DNA of 64,000 nucleotides, taken from contig JBCBQC010000004.1 of assembly GCA_039820405.1 (NCBI GenBank), positions 1 through 64,000 on the forward strand, read 5' to 3'. This DNA is from CALLVY01 sp937899855. Lineage in GTDB: Bacteria; Bacteroidota; Bacteroidia; Chitinophagales; Saprospiraceae. A program made the translations under genes and the position numbers. The notes under the pieces were generated by a model that saw only the letters and a list, made by a program, of their open reading frames with translations, was not told where the DNA came from and did no database searches. This document shows, in pieces, positions 51,252 to 59,987 of the stretch; position 1 is the first letter of the stretch, and each line of letters starts with the position of its first letter.

Positions 51252-52403
51252 TCAAAGTCCTAAAAGTTTTGCAATAATATTTCGGTGAATATCGGATGTT
51301 CCGGCGTAGATCACTCCACCCATCGCGTCCCGGAGATTTCTTTCCACCTCGTGCTCGGTGAGGTAGCCATTGCCCCCGTGGATGCGGATGGCATCGAGGC
51401 TGGAGGCGACGAAGCTTTCGCCCAACTGGAGTTTGACCAGGGAGGCTTCGAGGCTACAGGGTTTGCCCTGCATCTTGAGCCACACCATCTTGTAGAGCAG
51501 GAGCCGCGAGGTCTCCAGGCGCAGCTTCATGTCGGCGATTCGATTGGAGACGGACTGGAATTTGCCGATGGACTGGCCAAACTGTTTGCGATTTTTGGCG
51601 TAGTCGATGGCTTCCTCCAACTGGCGTTCCATGGCGCCGAGTTTGCTGGCCAGGATACAACAGCGGTCGTATTCGAGCGATTGTTGGGTGATGCTAAAGC
51701 CCGCGCCCTCTTTGCCCAGTCGGTTGGCCTCGGGAACGAAGCAGTCGCGGAGGTAGAGCTCTCCCAGGGGAACGGTGCGGCAGCCCATCTTGTGTTGGAC
51801 GGGGCCGGCTTCGTAGCCCGCCATGGTCTTTTCGACCAGGAAGGCGCTGACGCCCCACTTGCCCAGCTTGGCATTGGTGTTGGCGAATACGATGGCCATG
51901 TCGGCGATGGGGGCCAGGGTGATGAGGCGTTTGGTGCCATTGAGCAGGTAGCCGCCCTCCGTTTTTTCCGCCGTCATCTGCATGCCAAAGGCATCGGAGC
52001 CCGCTTCGGGCTCGGTGATGGCGTGCGCTCCGAGCCATTTGCCCTCGGCCAGAGGTTGGAGGAACCGCCGCTTTTGCTGATCGTCGCCAAAGATGGCAAT
52101 GATTACTTGTACGGTCCACATCTGGGCATTGAGCGCGAGGGCCAGGCCATTGTCTTTACAACCGTAGCCCAGTCCTTCCATAGCCAGCACGGAGCGGAAT
52201 AGGTCGATTTCCTCCAGGCTGCCCCCATAGGCGGCCGGAGCGGCGAGGGCCTGGATACCAAATTTCGCACACCGCTGCCAAAGCTCGTGGGAAAACTGGC
52301 TCTCGTGGTCGCGCGTGACGAGATCATCGTTGAGTTCTTGCTGCGCAAAGGCGGTGACGCGCTCTTTATATTCTAGGTATTCCTTTGGTACTGAAAAATC
52401 CAT
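51252..52403 (-). CDS. Acyl-CoA-dehydrogenase-family flavoprotein, probable prolyl-carrier dehydrogenase
   Basis: A 383-residue flavoprotein. AITEPEAGSDAFGMQM (128-143) and RIHGGNGYLTEHEVERNLRD (340-359) are acyl-CoA dehydrogenase signatures. At the usual catalytic-base site IYEGTS the sequence is IYAGTS (Ala367). In isovaleryl-CoA-dehydrogenase-type enzymes, and as I recall in the PltE/RedW prolyl-carrier oxidases, the base sits on another helix; here that helix reads LEYDR, offering Glu244 and Asp246. With the adjacent adenylation and carrier genes this supports oxidation of prolyl-S-carrier to pyrrolyl-2-carboxyl-S-carrier. An ordinary acyl-CoA substrate is the main alternative. Confidence 0.9.
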   Translation of the reverse strand: MDFSVPKEYLEYKERVTAFAQQELNDDLVTRDHESQFSHELWQRCAKFGIQALAAPAAYGGSLEEIDLFRSVLAMEGLGYGCKDNGLALALNAQMWTVQVIIAIFGDDQQKRRFLQPLAEGKWLGAHAITEPEAGSDAFGMQMTAEKTEGGYLLNGTKRLITLAPIADMAIVFANTNAKLGKWGVSAFLVEKTMAGYEAGPVQHKMGCRTVPLGELYLRDCFVPEANRLGKEGAGFSITQQSLEYDRCCILASKLGAMERQLEEAIDYAKNRKQFGQSIGKFQSVSNRIADMKLRLETSRLLLYKMVWLKMQGKPCSLEASLVKLQLGESFVASSLDAIRIHGGNGYLTEHEVERNLRDAMGGVIYAGTSDIHRNIIAKLLGL

Positions 52404-52732
52404 GGTTTTCTGACAGTTTCCTCGTTTGGGCCTACAATAAGGCTACTCCGTTCAATTTTTGCCGCAACAAATAAGTAGTAATTCCTTTCCTTTTTTTCGA
52501 CCACCCGACCAGCACTCTTTTTTGTAGTTGGAGCGTAAAAATCCGGGAAAGCGTTGTCTTGCCTAGTATCGTAAACCTTGCTCAACAGTGGTCAAGCAAC
52601 AAAAGATCAACTTCTCATTGTCGGATCCAATAATCTGGCATCAATGGTGGTTGGGCTAGGATCCGAATGGTTGTGGCCTGTACCCCAAGGTCAGACCTCT
52701 AACACTGATTATTGAATGTCTTTGAGGTTCGA
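52404..52732. other. Divergent intergenic region of the NRPS cluster
   Basis: About 330 bp separate the minus-strand dehydrogenase from the plus-strand ABC exporter. It is more AT-rich than the neighbouring genes. The only matching words I noticed are CGGATCC near 52620 and GGATCCG near 52661 (a 7-bp inverted repeat) and TGTCTTTG near 52717, one base off the -7 consensus. A 70-codon minus-strand frame (52373-52585) overlaps the dehydrogenase start and looks non-coding. Confidence 0.5.
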
Positions 52733-54691
52733 ATGATAAAGATAGATAAAAAACGACTAATTCGAATAATCCTAGAAATTAATTGGGCCTGTCATTGGTC
52801 AACAATTAGTTGGGGAGTTTTGGTAGACCTGGCGAACCCTCAAATGCCTTTTTTTAATTACATTTATGCCCCGGCTACATTTTCATTTAAGTACAAACCA
52901 CCAACCATCAAAAAGTTATTCCACATATTTACGCCCAAAGAGAGACTGCGCTTCACTTGGCTGGCCCTGGCCATCCTGGTAATGGGTATCTTGGAGGTCG
53001 TAGGGGTGGCCTCCATCCTACCTTTTATGCAGCTGATCGCCGAACCCGATGCCATCACCCAGAATGAATGGTTGAGTTGGGCCTACGAAACCCTTCAATT
53101 CACCAGTCCCCGGCAGATGCTCGTCACCAGCGGCATCGCCGTTATCGTTCTCATCGCCGCCTCCAACTTGTTCTCCGTTTTCACCATTTGGCTACAATAC
53201 AAGTACTCCTGGACCATGGCCCACCAATTGGCCGTTCGCTTGCTGCGCTACTATCTGGAAAAACCCTACAGCTATTTCCTGGGGATCAATACCTCCGAGC
53301 TGCGAACCTACCTGATCTCCGAAATCGGAGTGCTCATCAGCGGCATCATGGTCCCCCTCATCGAATTTTGCTCCCGCCTGGTGGTGTCGACCGTCATCCT
53401 GATCCTACTGGTCATCATCAACCCCGTCATCGCCCTGAGTGCCATCGGCATCCTGAGTGGTTTTTACTTTTTGGTCTACATTACCCGGCAAAAACAACTC
53501 AAGCTCCTGGGAGAACAGCGGCTGCAATCCAACGTCAAACGCTACCAGAGCCTGGAGGAATTGCTCAACGGCATCAAAACCGTCAAAGCCTACGAGGCCG
53601 ACGATTATTTTTTCCGCCGCTACGAAAAAGCCTCCAAAACCTTTACCGACATCGTTCCGCGGTTCAACCTGGTCAAGGTAGCACCGCGTTATATCCTCGA
53701 AATATTCGCCTTTGGCGGCATCCTCACCATCACCTTATTGCTCTTCGTCAACTCCGACAACCTCCAGTCGGCCCTGCCCGTGCTCAGCCTCTACGCCGTA
53801 GCCGGCTACCGCCTGATGCCCGCCCTCCAAAAAGCCTTTGGCTCGCTGGCTACCCTCCGGCACAACTGGCCCGTACTGGAGCGCCTCTACCAGGATTTGA
53901 TCGACAGCTTGCCCTACGAAGATTTTCGCGCGGCGGAGGAAGTCCCCCCCCTCCAGTTCCAAGGCGAACTTCACCTCGATCGCATCAGCTTCCAGTACGA
54001 CAATAGCGACCGCCAGGTCCTCAATGAATTGACCGTTCGCATTCCCAAGGGGCAGGTGGTGGCCTTCATCGGCTCGACGGGGGCGGGTAAAACGACCATC
54101 GTCGACCTGATCGTGGGCTTGTTGCAACCCGGAACGGGGCACATCAAGCTCGACGAACGGATCATCGGCCCGGAAGATCGCAAGGCCTGGCACGAACAAA
54201 TCGCCTACGTTCCGCAAGACGTCTTTTTGTACGATGATACGGTGGCCAATAATGTCGTCATCGGCGTGGAAAACGAAAACATCGACCCCGAACGACTCAA
54301 GCGGGCCACCCAGATGGCCGATATCTACGACTTTATCCAAGAAAAATTACCGGAGGGCTTTGCTACCAAAATCGGGGAGCGGGGGGTCCGTCTGAGTGGT
54401 GGGCAACGCCAGCGTTTGGGCCTGGCCCGCGCCCTGTACCGCCAACCCAGCGTCCTCCTCCTCGACGAGGCCACCAGCGCCCTGGACAACCTGACCGAAA
54501 AGGGCATTCTCGAATCGCTCAACAAGCTGCCCGAAGATTTGACCATCATCATCATCGCCCACCGCTTCTCAGCCGTTCGGCAGGCCGACCACATCTACTT
54601 GCTCGAAGAAGGACGCATTGTGGCCCAGGGCAATTACGACGAATTGATGCATTCCAATCATACCTTCCGCACCCTGGTGCAGCTCTCTTAA
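52733..54691 (+). CDS. ABC exporter, fused membrane and ATPase domains (PglK/MsbA-like)
   Basis: A fused half-transporter. Six membrane helices occupy about residues 70-360 (first helix LALAILVMGILEVVGVASIL). The ATPase domain has Walker A GSTGAGKTTIVDLI, signature RLSGGQRQRLGLARAL, Walker B VLLLDEATSALD and the H-loop IIAHRFSAV. The helix region with TPKER then LEVVGVASILPF resembles PglK-type flippases, so it could flip a lipid-linked sugar or export the NRPS product. The start is uncertain: TTG 52712, ATG 52733 and ATG 52844 are all in frame, and similarity begins only near 52908. It leads an operon with HupE and the second NRPS (gaps 16 and 18 nt). Confidence 0.9.
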   Translation: MIKIDKKRLIRIILEINWACHWSTISWGVLVDLANPQMPFFNYIYAPATFSFKYKPPTIKKLFHIFTPKERLRFTWLALAILVMGILEVVGVASILPFMQLIAEPDAITQNEWLSWAYETLQFTSPRQMLVTSGIAVIVLIAASNLFSVFTIWLQYKYSWTMAHQLAVRLLRYYLEKPYSYFLGINTSELRTYLISEIGVLISGIMVPLIEFCSRLVVSTVILILLVIINPVIALSAIGILSGFYFLVYITRQKQLKLLGEQRLQSNVKRYQSLEELLNGIKTVKAYEADDYFFRRYEKASKTFTDIVPRFNLVKVAPRYILEIFAFGGILTITLLLFVNSDNLQSALPVLSLYAVAGYRLMPALQKAFGSLATLRHNWPVLERLYQDLIDSLPYEDFRAAEEVPPLQFQGELHLDRISFQYDNSDRQVLNELTVRIPKGQVVAFIGSTGAGKTTIVDLIVGLLQPGTGHIKLDERIIGPEDRKAWHEQIAYVPQDVFLYDDTVANNVVIGVENENIDPERLKRATQMADIYDFIQEKLPEGFATKIGERGVRLSGGQRQRLGLARALYRQPSVLLLDEATSALDNLTEKGILESLNKLPEDLTIIIIAHRFSAVRQADHIYLLEEGRIVAQGNYDELMHSNHTFRTLVQLS

Positions 54692-54707
54692 ACACCGAAA
54701 CATCACC

Positions 54708-55955
54708 ATGAAAACCTACACCCTACACCCGGTACGTCTATTTTTATTCGCACTGCTCCTGCTGGGGCCGCTACAACTGCTGGCCCACGCTCCCGATCAC
54801 AGCTACCTCTACATGCGCGTCCTCAACGACGGCATCAGTGGCCGAATCGAAATCACCTCCGTCGACCTCAATCGTTCGATCGGCCTCAACCTGCCCGAAC
54901 GGATGACGCTCGAACAGTTGCGGGCCGAATTGCCCAAAATTGAAGCCTATCTGCGGGCCAATACCGCTTTTTCCGCCAATGGCGTCAACTTTCCCATTCG
55001 CTTTACCGAAGTGGAAGTGTTGAACGTCGACGAAATTGCCGAGCCCTACGCGGTACTACAGTACGAACTGGAGGGGCTGGAAGGCAACATTCCCGAAAAC
55101 TTGGACATCCGCTACGCGGGTTTTTCCGATACCCAGCCCATTCACCGGGGCTTGCTGATCATCGAGTACAACTGGAAGGCGGGAGTGGTCAACAATCAAA
55201 CCATGGTTTCCCACATCTTTGGCAAAAGCGAGCCTACGACCCAACTTTCCTTGAGTGATCGCTCGGTTTGGCGGGGTTTTGTGGCCCTGGTCAAGCTGGG
55301 GGTTTGGCACATTTGGATCGGTCTGGACCACATTCTTTTTATCGTTGCCCTCATCCTGCCGGCGGTGGTTCGGCGGCGCAATGACGACGTCGATACGATG
55401 GCGGTCGATACCAATGTACCGGCTTCTTACTCCAATACCTGGTGGCCCGTGGCGCATTTTGGACCGGCCTTTTGGTATATCATCAAAATCATCACCTTTT
55501 TTACCATCGCTCACTCGATTACCCTGGCCCTGGCCGCTTTGGAGGTCATCAACCTGCCCTCCCGTTTTGTCGAATCGATCATTGCCATTTCGATTGCACT
55601 GGCGGCACTGCACAACATCACGCCGATCTTTCGGAGCCGCGAGTGGTTGATTGCCTTTTTATTTGGTCTTTTCCACGGCTTTGGTTTTGCCAGCGTACTG
55701 GGCGAGAAGGGGCTGGGGGGCGACTTTATGGTGCTGTCGCTCTTTGGCTTTAACGTCGGGGTGGAAGTTGGCCAGGTATTAATCATCTGTATGGTCTTCC
55801 CCTTTTTGTTTTTCCTGCGCAAACTCAACCTCTACCCCCGACTGGTCACCTACGGATCGGTGGGGCTGATTTTTATTTCCATTTACTGGTTTGTCGAAAG
55901 GGCCTTTGAAGTAGACCTGCCCCTCGGACAACTGATCCGAGGCATCATTTCTTAA
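54708..55955 (+). CDS. HupE/UreJ-family membrane protein
   Basis: A 415-residue protein with a signal peptide (1-26, ending LLAHA), a soluble extracytoplasmic domain (about 27-190) and a C-terminal six-helix HupE/UreJ domain. Conserved histidine blocks are GVWHIWIGLDHILFIVALI, IAHSITLALAALEV and LFGLFHGFGFASVLG. Relatives accompany hydrogenase and urease genes and are thought to move nickel or cobalt; this long form with an N-terminal domain is common in Bacteroidota and of unproven function. No hydrogenase or urease is nearby. It is instead encoded between an ABC exporter and an NRPS. Confidence 0.88.
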   Translation: MKTYTLHPVRLFLFALLLLGPLQLLAHAPDHSYLYMRVLNDGISGRIEITSVDLNRSIGLNLPERMTLEQLRAELPKIEAYLRANTAFSANGVNFPIRFTEVEVLNVDEIAEPYAVLQYELEGLEGNIPENLDIRYAGFSDTQPIHRGLLIIEYNWKAGVVNNQTMVSHIFGKSEPTTQLSLSDRSVWRGFVALVKLGVWHIWIGLDHILFIVALILPAVVRRRNDDVDTMAVDTNVPASYSNTWWPVAHFGPAFWYIIKIITFFTIAHSITLALAALEVINLPSRFVESIIAISIALAALHNITPIFRSREWLIAFLFGLFHGFGFASVLGEKGLGGDFMVLSLFGFNVGVEVGQVLIICMVFPFLFFLRKLNLYPRLVTYGSVGLIFISIYWFVERAFEVDLPLGQLIRGIIS

Positions 55956-55973
55956 TCTCGTAAATCCCCAAGC

Positions 55974-58900
55974 ATGTCGGATAAAAAGAGTCGTGCTAAA
56001 AAGGATGCCTTACTCCAACAGTGGTTGAAGCGAAAGCCGCAAAAGGCCAAGGTTCCCAGTATTTCTCCCCGGCCAGAAGGTAGCCTGGCGCCCCTGTCCT
56101 ACGGCCAAGAAAGACTTTGGCTGCTCCAGCAGCTCTACCCCGATAATGCCTTTTACCACTACGCCCACCGCTACCGATTCACCGGCAGCTTTGATGCCGA
56201 GCGCTTTGGTCGGGCCGTCGAACTGCTCAGCGAACGCCACCAAGTACTACGCAGTACCTTTAGCGAAGTCGACGGACAGATCCGACAGGTGCCCCGCAGC
56301 GAAGCCAGCCCCGAACGGAGTCACTTCGACCTGCGGGAATACGATGCGGCCGAGCAGGCGCACCAAATCGCCCAACAACGCGAAGCGTGGAGCCGCCGTC
56401 CGTTTGACCTGGCCAATGGGCCCCTCCTGCGAGTCGCCACTTTTCGGACCGCCCCCGAGCAGCACGAGGTTTTGCTGGTCATCCACCACATCATCGGCGA
56501 CCGATGGTCGCTGCGGGTCCTCCAGGAAGAACTGGCCCGCTACTACGAAAACCCGGAAGCACCGCTCGAAGCATTGCCCATCCAGTACGGCGATTATGCC
56601 CACTGGCAACGTCAGCAAACGCAAAACCAAAGCCACCTCGATTATTGGCGCCGCCAACTGGCTGGAGAACTGCCCGTCCTCCAACTGCCCGCGGATCGAC
56701 CCCGGCCCGCCAATCCCAGCTTTCGGGGCGGGATGATGAGCCAAACCTTTGATCCCCAACTTTCTCAACAAATCCGGCGGATCAGCCAGCAGCAGCAAAC
56801 CACCCTCTACGCCGTGTTGCTGACCGCCTTTAAGGTGCTCTTGCAACGCTACACGGGCCAGCACGATATTTTGGTCGGTACGCCCTTTACCAATCGCGAT
56901 AAGGTGGTTTTGGAAAAGCTGATCGGCTTTTTCAACGAAACCCTCGTCCTGCGCTCCGACCTGTCGGATGATCCCAGTTTTGATCAACTGCTCCAACGGG
57001 TCAAAAAGACGACGGCTGATGCTTTTGCCCACCAGCAAATGCCCTTCGATCGCCTGGTCCGCGAACTGCAGGTCGAACGGATGGGATCCGCCAATCCGAT
57101 TTTTCAGGTGATGTTTTTGTTCAACAATGCCGCCCCCAGCCCCGCCTTTGGGTCGGGCTTGGAACTGCGAGAAGAAAGCATCGACCTAGGCGTCTCCAAG
57201 TTTGACCTCACCCTCTTTATCAACGACGAGGGAGAGCAACTGAGCGCCACTTTTGAATACGCCAGCGACCTCTTTGATGCGAGTACCATCCAGCGCATGC
57301 AGGGCCATTTCGAGCAATTGCTACGCAGCATCGTTGCGCAGCCCACCGCTCCCGTTTCGACCCTGGACTTGCTGGCTACGGCAGAACGCCAAGAGATTCT
57401 GGAGGAATGGAACCGGGGCGATTACGCCGCTCCCAGTGCCACCAGCATTCACGAATTATTCGAAGCGCAAGCGACCCAGCACCCGGAGCGACGGGCGGTC
57501 GTCTTTCGGGAAACATCGCTAACCTACGGAGAGCTTAACGAAAGGGCCGAGGCCCTGGCCCAGTACCTACGCGGTCAGGAGGCCTGGACGGCGGGACCAG
57601 TGGGCTTATTCGTTCCCCCTTCGGTGGATATGATGGTGGGTATTTGGGGCATCCTCAAAGCGGGGGGAGCTTATTTGCCCCTCGACCCCGCCTATCCGAG
57701 CGAGCGGATCGCTTACATGTTGAGCGATGCCGAGGTCAAAATCGTATTGACGCCGCAACAAATTCGCGACTTATTGCCCGCAGAGACGGAGGCCAAGATT
57801 ATTTGCCTAGAAGAAGTAAGCCAAGCCAGTACCGAGCCGGAGCCGCTGGCTGCCGATCCCGATCGCTTGGCTTACATGATCTATACCTCGGGAAGCTCCG
57901 GGCAACCCAAGGGCGTACCCATTACGCACCGCAACCTATTACACTCTACGGTGGCGCGCTTCCACTTTTACGATACACCGCCCCAGGCCTTTTTGCTCCT
58001 ATCGTCCTTCTCCTTCGACAGCTCCGTAGCGGGCATCTTCTGGACCCTCTGCGCCGGAGGTACCCTGGTGCTGACCGAAAGACGCAGCGAACAAAATATT
58101 TTGGCCCTCGCCCAGTTGTTCCAGCGCGAAGCCATCAGCCATACCCTGATGCTACCTTCGCTGTACGACCTCTTGGTCGAACACGCCTCAACCGAGCAGT
58201 TGCAGTCGCTCCGTACGGTGATGGTGGCGGGAGAGGCGTGTAGCCCCCGCTTGGTCAACAAGCATTTTGAACAATTGCCCCAGGTGCGTCTGTACAACGA
58301 GTACGGTCCTACCGAGGCTACGGTGTGGAGTACCGCTCACGAAATTCGTCCCGTAGATGCCGAGACGGCGGTTCCAATTGGTCGTCCCATTCCCTATTTG
58401 CACAATTACATCCTCGATCAGCAGCTCCAGCCGGTTCCCGTGGGGGTTGCCGGTGAGCTGTACATTGGCGGCGTCGCCCTGAGCCGGGGCTACTGGAAGC
58501 GGCCGCAACTGACGGCGGAAAAGTTTGTTCCCCATCCCTTCCAGCCAGGCCAGCGCCTCTACAAAACGGGAGACTTGGCCCGCTACCGTCGGGACGGTCG
58601 GATCGACTTTTTGGGACGGGCCGATCACCAAGTCAAAATTCGTGGGCACCGGGTCGAACTGGATGAGATCAAAAGTGTACTGTTGCGTTTCGCTACTGTT
58701 CAAGAGGCGGTGGTCCAGATCCAGACGACGGACGCTCATCAGCGGATCGTTGCTTATCTCGTGGGGCAGGAAGGCTTGGATACCGAAGCGCTTCGGGGCC
58801 AGCTCAAACGCCAGTTGCCCGCCTACATGGTTCCCGCACAATTTGTAGTCCTCGAAGCCTTTCCCCTTTTGCCGAATGGCAAAATTGATCAGAAAAAATT

Positions 58901-59987
58901 ACCCGTCGTTTCGCAGAGCGAGGCGGCGCAGGATCGCGAGCGTACCCCCGCCGAAAGCCCCACCGAAGTCTTGCTGGCCGAAGTCTGGCAAAGCGTGCTT
59001 CAGTTGGATGCGGCCCCTAGTGTTTACGATAATTTCTTTGCACTCGGTGGCGATTCGATTCGCAGCATCGCCGTTATTGCCAAGGCTCAAAAAAAGGGCT
59101 TGTCCCTAGCACCCAATCACCTCTTTGATTACCAAAACATTCGCGAGCTGGCGCAATTCCTCGACCGGCCCCCAGTAGCAGTAGAACAAACGGGGCAAGT
59201 GGCTAGTGCTTGGTCGACCGTGGTACCGCTCAACAAGGGCGCCAAGGGACGACCACTGTTCTGTATTCACTCGGGTGGGGCCCACGTCTTTTTCTACCGC
59301 GCCCTGGCCGAACGCATGGGGCAGGAACAGGCCATCTACGCCCTCCAGCCCGCGGGTTTGGGAGGGGAGGTGGAGCGCCCCCAGAGCATTGAGGAAATGG
59401 CGACGGCCTACATCGAGGCCCTGCGCAGCGTCCAAGCCACTGGTCCCTATTCCATCTTGGGGACCTGCTTTAGCAATGCGGTAGGCTTGGAGATGGCGCA
59501 CCAATTGCGCGAAGCGGGGCAGCGGGTCGACCGACTCATTTTTGTCGACTCGGGGCCGGTACATTTGCAGTCCGCCACCGCCCGGGGCGAAAAGCAGACC
59601 CTCAAGCGTATGGGGGCCATGCTGGCCAAGGGCGACTGGTCGGCAATTCGCAAGAAGCTGCACAACCGCTTTTACTATTTCCGGCAAAAGGTCCAGGCGC
59701 CCTTTGAAAACGAACAGGAAAAGAACCTCCGCCTGACGATTACCAATCTCAACCAACTCTACAAGTACTACGACTGGCAGCCCTACGAAGGCGAAATCAT
59801 CTTTATCCGCAGTTCGGAATTTGCCGGGCGGTCGGACAAGGATTACCACATTAGTCAGTGGACGGAATTGGCCAAGGGAGGCTTGGAGGTACACGTGGTG
59901 GAGGGACACCACTTGACTCTTTTTGAGGAGCCGGAGGTGGCGGGGCTAGCCGAGCAGCTCAAGGTCAATTTGACGGTTCTTTCCTAA
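55974..59987 (+). CDS. NRPS termination module C-A-T-TE
   Basis: A 1337-residue synthetase. Residues about 37-460 are a condensation domain (HHIIGDRWS, 171-179). The adenylation domain shows YTSGSSGQPKG (637-647), NEYGPTEATVW (775-785), YKTGDL (863-868), KIRGHRVELDEI (888-899) and LLPNGKIDQKKL; the specificity residues I read (D,S,A,L,M,A,E,V,W) do not match a code I can name. The carrier domain has LGGDSIRSI (Ser1028). The thioesterase (about 1090-1337) has Cys1165 in GTCFS where most have Ser in GxSxG, with Asp1192 and a His at 1312-1313 completing the triad. It ends the chain and releases the product. It follows HupE by 18 nt and ends in a 3-nt overlap with the convergent phosphatase gene. 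Confidence 0.94.
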   Translation: MSDKKSRAKKDALLQQWLKRKPQKAKVPSISPRPEGSLAPLSYGQERLWLLQQLYPDNAFYHYAHRYRFTGSFDAERFGRAVELLSERHQVLRSTFSEVDGQIRQVPRSEASPERSHFDLREYDAAEQAHQIAQQREAWSRRPFDLANGPLLRVATFRTAPEQHEVLLVIHHIIGDRWSLRVLQEELARYYENPEAPLEALPIQYGDYAHWQRQQTQNQSHLDYWRRQLAGELPVLQLPADRPRPANPSFRGGMMSQTFDPQLSQQIRRISQQQQTTLYAVLLTAFKVLLQRYTGQHDILVGTPFTNRDKVVLEKLIGFFNETLVLRSDLSDDPSFDQLLQRVKKTTADAFAHQQMPFDRLVRELQVERMGSANPIFQVMFLFNNAAPSPAFGSGLELREESIDLGVSKFDLTLFINDEGEQLSATFEYASDLFDASTIQRMQGHFEQLLRSIVAQPTAPVSTLDLLATAERQEILEEWNRGDYAAPSATSIHELFEAQATQHPERRAVVFRETSLTYGELNERAEALAQYLRGQEAWTAGPVGLFVPPSVDMMVGIWGILKAGGAYLPLDPAYPSERIAYMLSDAEVKIVLTPQQIRDLLPAETEAKIICLEEVSQASTEPEPLAADPDRLAYMIYTSGSSGQPKGVPITHRNLLHSTVARFHFYDTPPQAFLLLSSFSFDSSVAGIFWTLCAGGTLVLTERRSEQNILALAQLFQREAISHTLMLPSLYDLLVEHASTEQLQSLRTVMVAGEACSPRLVNKHFEQLPQVRLYNEYGPTEATVWSTAHEIRPVDAETAVPIGRPIPYLHNYILDQQLQPVPVGVAGELYIGGVALSRGYWKRPQLTAEKFVPHPFQPGQRLYKTGDLARYRRDGRIDFLGRADHQVKIRGHRVELDEIKSVLLRFATVQEAVVQIQTTDAHQRIVAYLVGQEGLDTEALRGQLKRQLPAYMVPAQFVVLEAFPLLPNGKIDQKKLPVVSQSEAAQDRERTPAESPTEVLLAEVWQSVLQLDAAPSVYDNFFALGGDSIRSIAVIAKAQKKGLSLAPNHLFDYQNIRELAQFLDRPPVAVEQTGQVASAWSTVVPLNKGAKGRPLFCIHSGGAHVFFYRALAERMGQEQAIYALQPAGLGGEVERPQSIEEMATAYIEALRSVQATGPYSILGTCFSNAVGLEMAHQLREAGQRVDRLIFVDSGPVHLQSATARGEKQTLKRMGAMLAKGDWSAIRKKLHNRFYYFRQKVQAPFENEQEKNLRLTITNLNQLYKYYDWQPYEGEIIFIRSSEFAGRSDKDYHISQWTELAKGGLEVHVVEGHHLTLFEEPEVAGLAEQLKVNLTVLS

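Noticed and set aside
52373..52585. 70-codon minus-strand frame upstream of the dehydrogenase
   Set aside because: It overlaps the dehydrogenase start, has no family resemblance and lies in promoter DNA.
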